A DNA stretch of 55,589 nucleotides, taken from the NCBI RefSeq assembly GCF_008086045.1, contig NZ_VSEY01000063.1, positions 1 to 55,589 on the forward strand, read 5' to 3'. The DNA comes from Nonomuraea sp. PA05 (lineage in GTDB: Bacteria; Actinomycetota; Actinomycetes; Streptosporangiales; Streptosporangiaceae). Positions 1 to 10,446 of the stretch are shown here, piece after piece. The notes below the pieces were generated by a model. It did not search any database. It had not been told where the DNA came from and worked only from the letters and a program-made list of their open reading frames with translations. How positions within the stretch are numbered: position 1 is the first letter of the stretch; every line of letters begins with the position of its first letter. Made by a program: the position numbers and the translations under genes.

Positions 1-661
1 CGGTGAAGTCGCCCAGGCGCAGCGACTCGGCGATGATGTTGAACGGGCTGGCCACGTTGATCCCGTCGGAGGTGCCTCCCGAGGCGACCTTGTAGTCACG
101 CACGTCGCGCAGCCCGCACAACACTATCGACGCCGGGAACGGATAAGCCTTGTGTCGCTTGTTGTGCCCGTCGCGGAGCTGGCCAAGGATGCTGGCCAGG
201 CTGTTGCCCTGCAGGGCGTCGATCTCGTCGATGAACAGCACCACCCGGCGCGGGCAGCGTCGGGACCACTCCCGGAGCGCCGCACAGAAACGGCTGCCCG
301 GTGTGACCTGCGGCCAGGAACGCGGCGGCAGCAGCTTCTTCGGCCATCCCGACAGATCGGCGGCCTCGCGGAGGGAATCCAGCAGAAGCGACTCTGCGGC
401 GACGTAGTCGTCGCCGGCCGCCTTGGCGCGTTCGCAGGAGAACATCAGGGCGGCGGTGTCGCCCTCGGCGGTCAGCTCGGCGGCCAGGGTGTCCAGCGTG
501 GTCGTCTTGCCGGTCTGCCGGGGCGCGTGCAGCACGAAGTAGCGGTCCATTTCGACGAGCGCACGCGCCTCGGGGAGCCGCTGCGTCGGTGGCAGCATGT
601 AGTGCCGCCGCGGGTCGCAGGGACCGGTGGTGTTGAAGTATTTCGCGCGGGGTGGCGGCAT
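1..661 (-). CDS. AAA-type ATP-binding protein, C-terminus cut by the window edge
   Basis: Reads leftward from an ATG at 661 and runs off the left edge, so only about 220 residues are visible. It shows a P-loop written HAPRQTGKTTTL near residue 48, in which the usual first Gly is Ala. A Walker B segment VVLFIDEIDAL lies about 95 residues later. The family resembles the AAA_16 or AAA-ATPase-like STAND-type NTPases that often act as regulatory switches, but the missing C-terminus would decide this. It follows eda by about 50 bases on the same strand, and no shared function is evident. The frame is well supported by codon periodicity and the two nucleotide-binding motifs. Role and substrate are unknown. 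Confidence 0.75.
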   Translation of the reverse strand, partial: MPPPRAKYFNTTGPCDPRRHYMLPPTQRLPEARALVEMDRYFVLHAPRQTGKTTTLDTLAAELTAEGDTAALMFSCERAKAAGDDYVAAESLLLDSLREAADLSGWPKKLLPPRSWPQVTPGSRFCAALREWSRRCPRRVVLFIDEIDALQGNSLASILGQLRDGHNKRHKAYPFPASIVLCGLRDVRDYKVASGGTSDGINVASPFNIIAESLRLGDFT

Positions 662-712
662 GACTGCATTCTGTCATCATCCATGCCTGGCCACCCCGTG
701 CTCGCAGAAGCG

Positions 713-1324
713 CTATCTGAGAGCTGCCGCCTCAGCCGCCAGCTTCTCCACGCGCGCCCAGTCCCCGGACGCCAGCGCGTCGGCGGGGGTCAGCCAGCTC
801 CCCCCGACGCACCCCACGTTCGGCAGCGCCAGGTAGTCGCGGGCGGTCTCCGGCTTGATGCCGCCGGTCGGGCAGAAGCGCACGTCGGGCAGCGGCCCCG
901 ACAGCGACTTGAGGTACGGGATGCCGCCCGCCGCCTCGGCCGGGAAGAACTTCAGCTCCTTGATCCCCCGCTCCACCAGCGCCATGACCTCCGTCACGGT
1001 GGCCGCGCCCGGCAGGTAAGGCACCCCGCTGGAGTCCAGCGCCTCCACCAGCGACAGGGTGGTGCCGGGCGAGACGAGGAACTTCGCGCCCGCCGACACG
1101 GACGCCGCGATGTCGTCGGTGGTCCGGATCGTCCCCGCGCCCACCGTCGCCTCGGGCACCTCCTCGGCGATCCTGGCGATGGCCTCGCGGGCGGCGGGCG
1201 TGCGCAGGGTCACCTCGATGACCGGCAGTCCGCCGGCCACCAGGGCGCGGGCCATCGGGACGGCGGTCCCGGCGTCCTCGATCACCACGACGGGGATCAC
1301 TGGAGCGAGATCGAGCAGGCTCAT
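713..1324 (-). CDS. eda: 2-dehydro-3-deoxy-phosphogluconate (KDPG) aldolase
   Basis: Last enzyme of the Entner-Doudoroff pathway. It cleaves KDPG to pyruvate and glyceraldehyde-3-phosphate in the cytosol. The 203-residue protein has the class I aldolase layout: Glu37 in VIEVTLRT (general acid/base) and the Schiff-base Lys125 in ELKFFPAEA, followed by a phosphate-binding CPTGGIKPE. I chose the ATG at 1324 because AGGAGAG precedes it by about ten bases and the protein then starts at the usual MSLLDLAPVIPVV. A longer frame to 1354 is possible. It is the last gene of zwf-edd-glk-eda, 84 bases after glk, and is probably cotranscribed. Confidence 0.95.
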   Translation of the reverse strand: MSLLDLAPVIPVVVIEDAGTAVPMARALVAGGLPVIEVTLRTPAAREAIARIAEEVPEATVGAGTIRTTDDIAASVSAGAKFLVSPGTTLSLVEALDSSGVPYLPGAATVTEVMALVERGIKELKFFPAEAAGGIPYLKSLSGPLPDVRFCPTGGIKPETARDYLALPNVGCVGGSWLTPADALASGDWARVEKLAAEAAALR

Positions 1325-1408
1325 GGGGTTTCTCTCTCCTCGTCGGCCTCTCACGGCCGTCGGCTTGTCTCGTACAACTGAGTCACCTGCCCACCAGACG
1401 GGCTTCAG

Positions 1409-2374
1409 TCAGCCCACCAGTTCCCTGCGGGCGTGCTGGCTCAGCCACGCGGCGGCGCCCGTCATGCCGGGCTGGGCCGCGACGATCAGCACGGTGCCGA
1501 TCTCCGACAGGTAGGCGGCCATGTCGGGGTTGTCCTCGAAGCGCGTACGGAAGGCGCTGGCCCGCACGCGTTCCACGATGCGGGGCAGCACCCCGCCGGC
1601 CAGGTAGACCCCGCCACGGGCGCCGAGGGTGAGCGCGACGTTGCCGGCGAAGGTGCCGAGCATGCCGCAGAACATCTCGACCGTCTCGGCGCACAGCGAG
1701 TCGTCCACCCTGGCCACGATGTCGGAGGCGGTCAGGTCGGGTGCGCTGACGCCGTTCACCACGGCCAGCGCCTTGTGCAGGCGGACCAGGCCGGGGCCGG
1801 ACAGCAGGTGCTCGGCCACCACGTGCGGCAGGCCGTGCGACTGGAGGGCGCGGACGACCTCGACCTCGCGCGGCTCGAACACCGGCACCGTGGCGTGCCC
1901 GCCCTCGCCGGGGATCGCGGTCCAGCCGTCGCCGGCGGGCACCAGGCCGCCCACGCCGAGGCCGGTCCCGGGGCCGAGCACGGCCTTGACGCCGTGGCCT
2001 GGCGCGGGCCCGCCGAGGGACACCAGCTCGTCGCCGTTCAGGTGCGGCAGCGACACGGCCAGCGCCTCGAAGTCGTTGAGCAGCCGCGCGTACGGCACGT
2101 CGAGGTCGCGGATGGAGCCTGACCAGTGGGAGTTCGTGAGCCGGTAGTGGTCGCCGTCGATCGGGCCCGCCAGCGCCAGGCAGGCCGCCCCCGGTCGCAC
2201 TCCGCCCGCGTGCTCCGCGAGATAGGCGGCTACGGCTTCGGGGAGGGTCGCGTAGTCGGCGCCGGGCAGGACCGCGACGTTCGACGGGCGCGCCCCCAAC
2301 GAGGTGACCAGGCCGAAACGGGCGTTGGTTCCCCCGATGTCGGCGACGAGCCACGGAAGGTCAAAGGCACTCAC
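1409..2374 (-). CDS. glk: glucokinase (E. coli Glk type)
   Basis: Phosphorylates glucose with ATP to feed glucose-6-phosphate to zwf. The N-terminal ATP-binding motif ADIGGTNARFGL and the later LGPGTGLGVGG and EGGHATVPV segments match the bacterial Glk (PF02685) family rather than the ROK glucokinases usual in actinomycetes. I chose the GTG at 2374 because GGAGG sits five bases upstream. An in-frame ATG at 2389 overlaps that ribosome site and is less likely. The product is 321 residues, the normal family length. The 162 bases between it and edd could hold a weak internal promoter, but I see no clear one. Confidence 0.92.
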   Translation of the reverse strand: MSAFDLPWLVADIGGTNARFGLVTSLGARPSNVAVLPGADYATLPEAVAAYLAEHAGGVRPGAACLALAGPIDGDHYRLTNSHWSGSIRDLDVPYARLLNDFEALAVSLPHLNGDELVSLGGPAPGHGVKAVLGPGTGLGVGGLVPAGDGWTAIPGEGGHATVPVFEPREVEVVRALQSHGLPHVVAEHLLSGPGLVRLHKALAVVNGVSAPDLTASDIVARVDDSLCAETVEMFCGMLGTFAGNVALTLGARGGVYLAGGVLPRIVERVRASAFRTRFEDNPDMAAYLSEIGTVLIVAAQPGMTGAAAWLSQHARRELVG

Positions 2375-2536
2375 GGATACCTCCGGCATTCGGGGCGGCG
2401 TCAAGATCGCTCGCCATGCACCGAAGGATCCCACGGTCGTTCACGCTCCCCCGGAGGGGGTGGTGCGGACGTACGGGCTCAGGAGCGTTCAGCGCGCGCC
2501 AAACGGACATGGAGCACCGTACCGGCAAATACCCGG

Positions 2537-4464
2537 TCACCGCACCAGCGCGCCGACCGGCGCGCCCGTCTCAAGGTGGGAGTTGCCCGCCTCGGCGGGA
2601 AAGCCCAGGCCGGGGCCGTGGTGCGGCGACTCGGCGCCGCTGACCCCGAAGATGCCCGCGCCCTGCTCGGCGTGACCCGCCATCCGGCGGAAGGCGGCGA
2701 ACAGCTCGCGTCCCGTGCCCACCCACTGCGCGTCGCTCAGCGGCCGGCCCTCGGGCGTGCGGCGGGTCAGCTCCTCGGCCGGCACCAGCAGCTCCAGGGT
2801 GCCCGCCGCCGAGTCCAGCCTGATCACGTCACCCTCGCGGACCAGCGCGATCGGGCCGCCGTCGGCCGCCTCGGGCGACAGGTGGATGGCCGCCGGGACC
2901 TTGCCCGACGCGCCCGACATGCGGCCGTCGGTGACGATCGCCACCCGCTGCCCCCTGTCGAGCAGCACCGCCAGCGGCGAGGTCAGCTTGTGCAGCTCCG
3001 GCATGCCGTTCGCGCTCGGGCCCTGGTAGCGGATGACCGCCACGAAGTCCTGCCCGTCCAGCTCGCCCGCCTCGAACGCCTTCAGCAGGTCGAGCTGGTC
3101 GTGGAAGACCTTGGCCGGCGCCTCGATCACCAGGTGCTCCGGCTTGACCGCCGAGACCTTGCTGACGGCGCGGCCCAGGTTGCCCTCCACCATGTGGATG
3201 CCGCCGTCGGCCGAGAACGGGTCCGCGGCCGGGCGCAGCACGTCCAGGTCCTTGCTGCCGCCGGTGACCGGCGCCCAGACCAGCTCGCCGTCCACCAGCT
3301 CCGGTGCCTCCCGGTAGCGGTCGAGGCCGGGGCCCGCCACGGTCATGACGTCCGCGTGCAGCAGGCCCTCGTCCAGCAGGTCGCCGATGAGCACCTGCAT
3401 GCCGCCGGCGTCGCGGAAGTGGTTCACGTCCGCCTGGCCGTTCGGGTAGATCTTGGTCAGCGACGGCACGACCTCGGACAGGCAGGCCAGGTCGTCCCAG
3501 GTCAGCACGATGCCCGCGGCGGCGGCCATGGCGACCAGGTGCAGCGTGTGGTTCGTGGAGCCGCCGGTGGCCAGCAGGGCGACGCAGGCGTTCACGAGGG
3601 ACTTCTCGTCGACCAGCTCACCGATCGGCGTGTACTCGGCGCCGTGCGCGGTGATCTCCACCGCCCTGCGGCCGGCGGCCTGCGTGAGGGCGTGGCGCAG
3701 CTCGGTGTGCGGGTTGACGAACGTCGAGCCCGGCAGGTGCAGGCCCATGACCTCCATCAGCGCCTGGTTGGAGTTCGCGGTGCCGTAGAAGGTGCAGGTG
3801 CCGGGGGAGTGGTACGACTTGGCCTCGGCGTCGAGCAGCTCGTCCCTGCCGACCTTGCCCTCGGCGAAGAGCTGCCGGGTGCGGGCCTTGACCTTGTTCG
3901 GCAGGCCCGAGGCCATCGGGCCGGCGGGCACGAAGATCGCGGGCAGGTGCCCGAAGTGCAGCGCCCCGATGAACAGGCCCGGCACGATCTTGTCGCACAC
4001 GCCCAGCAGCAGCGTGGAGTCGAACATGTCGTGCGACAGCGCGATCGCGGTGGACATCGCGATCACGTCGCGGCTGTAGAGCGACAGCTCCATGCCGGCC
4101 CGGCCCTGCGTGATGCCGTCGCACATGGCCGGCACGCCGCCCGCCACCTGTGCCACGCCGCCCGCCTTGCGGACGGCCTGCTTCAGCTCCGGCGGGTACG
4201 TCTCGTACGGCTGGTGCGCGGACAGCATGTCGTTGTAGCTGGTCACGATGGCCACGCCCGGCTTGGCCGAGCCGCGCAGCGCCGGCTTGTCCTCCGCCGG
4301 GGCGCCGGCGAAGCCGTGCGCGAGGTTCGCGCAGCCCAGGTGCGCGCGCGCCGGGCCCTTCTCCCTGGCGGCCTCGCCCTCGCGGCGGATCCGCTCCAGG
4401 TACGCGGTACGGCTGGCGGCGCTGCGCTCGGCGATCCGGTCGGTGATCTCCTGGATGACGTTGT

Positions 4465-4468
<4 letters not shown>
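2537..4468 (-). CDS. edd: phosphogluconate dehydratase
   Basis: Converts 6-phosphogluconate to KDPG, the committed Entner-Doudoroff step. It belongs to the IlvD/Edd family of Fe-S dehydratases. Cysteines expected to hold the cluster lie in HLGCANLAHG, MCDGITQG and GTCTFYGTANSN, and SGKVPAAIHLSPEA is the conserved C-terminal segment. The start is GTG at 4468, preceded by GAGGAG and overlapping the zwf stop by four bases (GTGA), which implies translational coupling. The product is about 643 residues, slightly longer than E. coli Edd (603). The extra length is spread through the protein and I see no fusion domain. Confidence 0.95.
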
Positions 4469-5937
<1,469 letters not shown>

Positions 5938-6032
5938 GGTAAGGGGCTCCGATGATCTACCAAAGCAGGGACAGAACGGACACTAGCCAGAGTTTGGGTC
6001 GTGCACAAGCGGAGTTTTGGCATTCGAGATAA

Positions 6033-6048
6033 AAAAGTCTCGACTTTT
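6033..6048. promoter_or_regulatory. candidate operator between zwf and the ROK regulator
   Basis: AAAAGTCTCGACTTTT has two perfect 7-bp arms (AAAAGTC and GACTTTT) around a two-base centre. A second, overlapping inverted repeat CGAGA (6025-6029) / TCTCG (6038-6042) lies beside it. It sits in the 143-base divergent gap, 33 bases before the ROK start and 96 bases before the zwf start, in an A/T-rich patch unlike the surrounding DNA. ROK repressors commonly bind such palindromes. Assignment to this ROK protein is an inference from position. Confidence 0.55.
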
Positions 6049-6080
6049 CATTACAGAACCGCGTGTGGTTCACTTAGCCG

Positions 6081-7289
6081 ATGCCCCGACGTACCGCTGC
6101 CGCCCTTGCCACCAGTGGCGAGGTGCTCCGCCTCATCCGCACCGGTGAGGCCGTGACGCGGGCCGACCTCGGCCGGGTGACCGGCCTGTCGCGCCCCGCG
6201 GTGCAGCTACGCGTCGGCGAGCTGCTCGAACGCGGCCTCGTCGTCGAACGCACCGACGCCCCCTCCACCGGCGGGCGGCCCCCCGTCCGGCTCGAGTTCA
6301 ACGCCGCCGGCGGCGTCGTCCTCGTCGCCGCGCTCGGCGCCTCCCGCACCCGCGTCGCCGTCTGCGACCTCGCCGGGCGCGAACTCGCGGGGCGCGAGTT
6401 CGCGATGGACGTCGAACAGGGCCCCGACACCGTGCTGCCCCTCCTCATGGACACCTGGGACGACCTGCTCGGCGACCGGCCGCGCGCCATGATCCAAGGC
6501 GTCGGGATGGGCGTGCCCGCCACCGTCGAGTACGCGGAAGGGCGCACGGAGAGCGCCCGCGTCATGGCGTCCTGGACCGGGGTCGTGATCCCGCCCATCA
6601 TCCGCGAGCGCTTCCCCGTACCCGTCCTCGTCGACAACGACGTCAACGTGCTGGCCATCGGCGAGCACCGCGGCGCCTACCCCGACCTCGACGACCTCAT
6701 GTTCGTCAAGATCTCCACCCGCATCGGCGCCGGAGTCATCGCCGGTGGCGGCATCCTGCGCGGCGCCCTCGGCGCCGCCGGCGAGATCGGGCACATCCCC
6801 GTGCTCGACGGTGGCGGCGTGCTGTGCCGGTGCGGCAACCACGACTGCGTCGACTCCGTCGCCAGCGGCACCGCGCTGCTGCGGGAGCTCCGGGGGCGTG
6901 GCAAGGAGGTCAGGACCATCGCTGACGTGACCGCGCTCGTGAGAGCCGGTGACGCCGAGACCATGGCCACCGTGCGTGAGGCGGGGCGGCGGATCGGCGA
7001 GGTGCTCGCCGGGGCCGTCAACATCCTCAACCCGTCGGTGGTGGTGCTCGGAGGGGACATGGCTGAGGCCTTCGGGCCGCTCGTGTCCAGCATCCGCGAG
7101 GTCGTGTATCGCCGGTCCACGGCCCTGGCGACCCGCCGCCTGCGCATCGAGCCGAGCCGGCTGGGGGCGGGGGCGGGGATCAGCGGGTGCGCGGTGATGG
7201 TGCTGGATCATGTGCTGTCGCCTGAGGCCGTGGATGAGAGCATGACGCTCACGGCCTTGCGGCGGGTGCCTGTCACCGAAGCGGGCTAG
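6081..7289 (+). CDS. ROK-family transcriptional regulator
   Basis: The 402-residue protein has an N-terminal winged helix (about residues 10-65, with TRADLGRVTGLSRPAVQLRVGE as recognition region) joined to a ROK sugar-kinase-like domain. The domain carries the ROK zinc motif: His238, then CRCGNHDC (Cys249, 251, 256). DNDVN near 185 fits the sugar-binding Asp pair, and an ATP-like GLGA/GGDM region follows. It stands divergently next to zwf-edd-glk-eda, so it probably senses a sugar or sugar phosphate and represses this operon and itself. Ligand and direction of control are inferred. The start ATG at 6081 has no strong ribosome site, and a leaderless or weak start is possible. Confidence 0.88.
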   Translation: MPRRTAAALATSGEVLRLIRTGEAVTRADLGRVTGLSRPAVQLRVGELLERGLVVERTDAPSTGGRPPVRLEFNAAGGVVLVAALGASRTRVAVCDLAGRELAGREFAMDVEQGPDTVLPLLMDTWDDLLGDRPRAMIQGVGMGVPATVEYAEGRTESARVMASWTGVVIPPIIRERFPVPVLVDNDVNVLAIGEHRGAYPDLDDLMFVKISTRIGAGVIAGGGILRGALGAAGEIGHIPVLDGGGVLCRCGNHDCVDSVASGTALLRELRGRGKEVRTIADVTALVRAGDAETMATVREAGRRIGEVLAGAVNILNPSVVVLGGDMAEAFGPLVSSIREVVYRRSTALATRRLRIEPSRLGAGAGISGCAVMVLDHVLSPEAVDESMTLTALRRVPVTEAG

Positions 7290-7328
7290 ACGCCTCGCTC
7301 GCCTTGCCTCACAGGACCGGTGCCGGGC

Positions 7329-8903
7329 TCAGATGTCCCACCGTGGCGTGTCGCTCTCCCGCACCACCCCGTCCGCCCCGAAGATCAGGTACCGATCCAG
7401 GTCATCGGCGAACCACCGGTCATGGGTCACGGCCAGCACCGTTCCCTCGTACCCTCCGAGCCCCGCCTGCAAGGCCTCCGCACTGGCCAGATCCAGGTTG
7501 TCGGTCGGCTCGTCGAGCAGCAGCAACGTCGCCCCTGACAGCTCCAGCAGCAAGATCTGCAGCCGCGCCTGCTGCCCGCCCGACAACGTCTCGAACGGCT
7601 GCCCGCCCGCCGGCGCCAGCTCGTACCGGGCCAGCGCCGCCATCGCCTCGTTACGGGTCATCGCGTGCTCGTGCATGACCACCTCAGCCGCCGGGCGTCC
7701 ATGCAGGTCAGGGCGTAGGTGGGTCTGGGCGAAGTGGCCGGGGGAGACCCGGGCGCCGAGCCGGGCGACGCCGGTGTGCGCGATCGGCTCGCCCGCCAGC
7801 AACCGCAGGAAGTGGGACTTGCCCGTGCCGTTCATGCCGAGCACGCCGACGCGCTCGCCGTACCAGATCTCGGTCGAGAACGGCCGCAGCAGCCCGCTCA
7901 GCTCCAGCTCCTCGCACACGACCGCCCTCTTGCCGGTACGGCCGCCGCGCAGCAGCATCCGCACGTTCTGCTCCTTGGGGGCACGCTGCGGCGGCCCCGC
8001 GCGTTCGAACCGGTCCAGCCGCGTCACCGCCGACTGGTACGCCCCCGCCAGCGCGTCGTTGCCGGCCGAGCGCTGCCGCAGCACGTGCACGAGGCGCCGC
8101 AGCCGGGCCCGCTCCTCCTCCCAGCGCTGCCGCAACTCCTCCAGCCGCTCCCTGCGCCGCCGGCGCGCCTCGGCGTACCCGGCGAACCCGCCGCCGTGCA
8201 CCCACACGCCCCGCCCCTCCACGGTGACGATCCGGCCGGCGGCCTCGGACAGCAGGCGGCGGTCGTGCGAGACGAGCAGCACCGTCTTCGCCGAACTCCT
8301 GATCGCCCGCTCCAGCCACTGCTTGCCCCGCACGTCCAGGTAGTTGTCGGGCTCGTCGAGCAGCAGCACCTCGTCGGGCCCGCGCAGCAGCGCCTCCAGC
8401 ATGAGCCGCTTCTGCTCCCCGCCGGACAGCGTGGCCACGCTCCGATCCTTGATCTCCTCGTACGGGAGGCCGAGCGCCTCGGTGGCGCACACGTCCCACA
8501 CCACCTCCAGCTCGTAGCCGCCCGCGTCGGCGTAGTCGGCGATGGCCTGGGCGTAGCCGAGCTGGCGCTCCTCGTCGTCGCGCGCCGCGATCGCCGCCTC
8601 CGCCCGCTCCAGCGCCACCCACGCCTGCCTGATCGGACGCGGTGCCACGCTCAGCAGCAGATCCCGTACGGTGCCCTCGCCGAGGAACTGCCGCATGACG
8701 CCGACCCCTCCGGTGGCCGCGATCCGCCCCTCGTCGGGTGCCGCCTCGCCCGCGATCAGCCGCAGCAGCGTGGTCTTGCCCGCCCCGTTCGGCCCGACCA
8801 GGGCCGCCTTGGCGCCGTCGCCGACCTTGAACGACACCTCCAGCAGCAGGGGCCGGCCATCGGGCAGCAGGTACGTCACTCCGCTCACATCGACATGCCC
8901 CAC
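7329..8903 (-). CDS. ABC-F family ATPase (two ABC domains, no membrane part)
   Basis: Two nucleotide-binding domains in one 524-residue chain: Walker A GPNGAGKTT, signature LSGGEQKRL and Walker B LLLDEPDNYLD in the first, then GMNGTGKS, LSGGQQARL and LLLDEPTDNLD in the second. A charged, Arg-rich linker lies between them and there are no transmembrane segments. This is the ABC-F plan, whose members act on the ribosome as translation factors or antibiotic-resistance proteins. The start is taken as GTG at 8903, with GGGGAGGG about six bases upstream. An upstream ATG at 8987 would run through the divergent promoter. A TetR regulator faces it across 98 bases, suggesting inducible, drug-responsive expression (inference). 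Confidence 0.88.
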   Translation of the reverse strand: MGHVDVSGVTYLLPDGRPLLLEVSFKVGDGAKAALVGPNGAGKTTLLRLIAGEAAPDEGRIAATGGVGVMRQFLGEGTVRDLLLSVAPRPIRQAWVALERAEAAIAARDDEERQLGYAQAIADYADAGGYELEVVWDVCATEALGLPYEEIKDRSVATLSGGEQKRLMLEALLRGPDEVLLLDEPDNYLDVRGKQWLERAIRSSAKTVLLVSHDRRLLSEAAGRIVTVEGRGVWVHGGGFAGYAEARRRRRERLEELRQRWEEERARLRRLVHVLRQRSAGNDALAGAYQSAVTRLDRFERAGPPQRAPKEQNVRMLLRGGRTGKRAVVCEELELSGLLRPFSTEIWYGERVGVLGMNGTGKSHFLRLLAGEPIAHTGVARLGARVSPGHFAQTHLRPDLHGRPAAEVVMHEHAMTRNEAMAALARYELAPAGGQPFETLSGGQQARLQILLLELSGATLLLLDEPTDNLDLASAEALQAGLGGYEGTVLAVTHDRWFADDLDRYLIFGADGVVRESDTPRWDI

Positions 8904-9001
8904 CTGAACCCTCCCCTTACCGGAACGACGATCCGGATTATCGACCAACGTTCCACTTACTAGACCATTGATCCGGTTCTCGTACAACGTATTATCCCCG
9001 G

Positions 9002-9778
9002 GTGGACAACGTGTGGTCGCGGAACCAGAAGCCTTCGAGGCAGACGCTGACGCTGGAGCGGATCGTGGCGGAGGCGGTGGCGCTGCTGGACGAGGAGGGC
9101 GTGGGGCGGCTGACCATGCGCCGCCTCGCCGAGCGCCTCGACACCGGGTCGACCACCCTCTACTGGCACGTCAAGACCAAGGACGACGTGCTCGACCTGG
9201 CCATGGACGAGGTCTTCCGCGAGGTGCGACTGGACGACCTCGCTGGGCTCGCCGGACTGGCCGGGTGGAAGGGCGCAGGCTCAGGGGCTGCTGGGTGGGA
9301 GGGTGCGGGCTCAGGGGCTGCTGGGTGGGAGGGTGCGGGCTCAGGGGCTGCTGGGTGGGAGGGTGCGGGCTCAAGGCCTGCTGGGTGGGAGGGCGATTGG
9401 CGGGCGCCGGTGCGGGGGTTGATGCGGCGTTGGCGGGCGGCGTTGTTGCGGCATCCCTGGTCGGCGACGCTGCTCGACCGCCCGCTCATGGGCCCCCACG
9501 CGCTGCGACGCACCGAGTTCCTGTACGAGACGCTGACGGCCGCCGGGTTCGCCGTGCCGAAGACGGCCGCGTACAGCCTGTCGAACTACGTGATGGGGTC
9601 GGTGATCATGCAGGTGACCTGGGAGCGGAGCGGCGGCACCGACACCGGCGTGTACCTGCGCGAGCGCGCCGACCGTTACCCGGCGCTGGCCGAGCACGGG
9701 CTGGAGCACGACTGGGACGCCACGTTCGACGAGGGGCTCGACTACCTCCTGGAGGGGATGGCGCGCTCCCGGGCATGA
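9002..9778 (+). CDS. TetR/AcrR-family regulator with an internal repeat insert
   Basis: A 258-residue regulator. The N-terminal helix-turn-helix covers about residues 17-62 (TLERIVAEAVALLDEEG, then GSTTLYWHVKTKDDVL). The C-terminal ligand domain (about 133-258) resembles the tetracycline-repressor type. Between them lie four near-identical 10-residue units, GAGSGAAGWE, at about residues 91-130. Related regulators normally have no such linker. The start is GTG at 9002. It is divergent from the ABC-F gene and probably represses it and itself. The repeats stay in frame and the flanking domains look intact, so the protein is probably made, but whether it still dimerises normally is open. Confidence 0.85.
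   Translation: MDNVWSRNQKPSRQTLTLERIVAEAVALLDEEGVGRLTMRRLAERLDTGSTTLYWHVKTKDDVLDLAMDEVFREVRLDDLAGLAGLAGWKGAGSGAAGWEGAGSGAAGWEGAGSGAAGWEGAGSRPAGWEGDWRAPVRGLMRRWRAALLRHPWSATLLDRPLMGPHALRRTEFLYETLTAAGFAVPKTAAYSLSNYVMGSVIMQVTWERSGGTDTGVYLRERADRYPALAEHGLEHDWDATFDEGLDYLLEGMARSRA
9272..9391 (+). repeat. four tandem 30-bp units inside the TetR gene
   Basis: Units at 9272-9301, 9302-9331, 9332-9361 and 9362-9391. The second and third are identical, the first differs at a few bases and the fourth degenerates at its end. Each unit encodes ten residues, so copy-number change keeps the reading frame. The sequence lies exactly at the junction between DNA-binding and ligand domains. Confidence 0.92.
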
Positions 9779-9811
9779 CAGGGCAGGCCCCGCCGCCCCC
9801 AGCGGGCCGGC

Positions 9812-10446
9812 TCAGGTGGAGAACGTGCCCTCGCGGCGGATCGTCTGCCACGGCAGCCGTACGCCGAGCGCCGCCGTGGCCAGCGACTGGATGACCACCA
9901 GGTGCATGAGCTGCCGGTAGACGAACTGCTGCAACGGCAGCACCCACAGCACGCTCGCCCGTTCGCGGTCGAGCCGCAGCGCGTACCAGCCGGTCAGGGC
10001 CTGCACGACCACGAAGCCGGCCCAGACCGCCACCACCGGCAGCGGGTCGCCCATCAGGACGCTGTAGACGGCCATCATGTCCACCACCGGCGCCAAGAGG
10101 GGCAGCAGCACCTGGAACAAGACCAGGTAGCCCGGCCCGCACCGCCCGAACGTGCCCCGTTCCGCCACCGCCCGGCGATGCTTCCACATGGCCTGGAGGG
10201 TGCCGTAGCACCACCGGTAGCGCTGCCGCCAGAGCTGGCGCAGTGACGACGGCGCCTCGGTCCAGGCCAGCGCCTTCTCCTCGTGGACGACCCGCCGGCC
10301 CACCCGTGCGGCACCAGCGCGAACGACATCAGCAGGACGGCGACCACCACCAGGAACCAGTGGCCGCGCGGCTCGGCCTGCTGGGTGCGGTGGGTGACGG
10401 GGGAGACGGGTTCGACGGGCCAGACGTGGGTGTCGGCCCGGCTCAC
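9812..10446 (-). pseudogene. remnant of a polysaccharide deacetylase / family 2 glycosyltransferase fusion gene
   Basis: From the ATG at 10446 the frame gives a short N-terminus with one membrane helix (HWFLVVVAVLLMSFALVPHGW). Near 10290-10305 the homology jumps to another frame, which encodes the C-terminal part of a processive GT2 enzyme: EEKALAWTEAPSSLRQLWRQRYRW (the QRxRW motif is present) followed by three or four membrane helices to the stop at 9812. The family's usual middle, a deacetylase domain and the GT-A catalytic core of some 500 residues, is missing. The pattern fits an internal deletion that also changed frame. It overlaps the upstream gene by four bases (ATGA). Enzyme activity is not expected. 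Confidence 0.72.

Noticed and set aside
2375..2536. Terminator or second promoter in the edd-glk gap
   Set aside because: Only a 5-bp GC stem (CCCCC/GGGGG around 2450-2462) and no convincing -10/-35 pair. I cannot support either.
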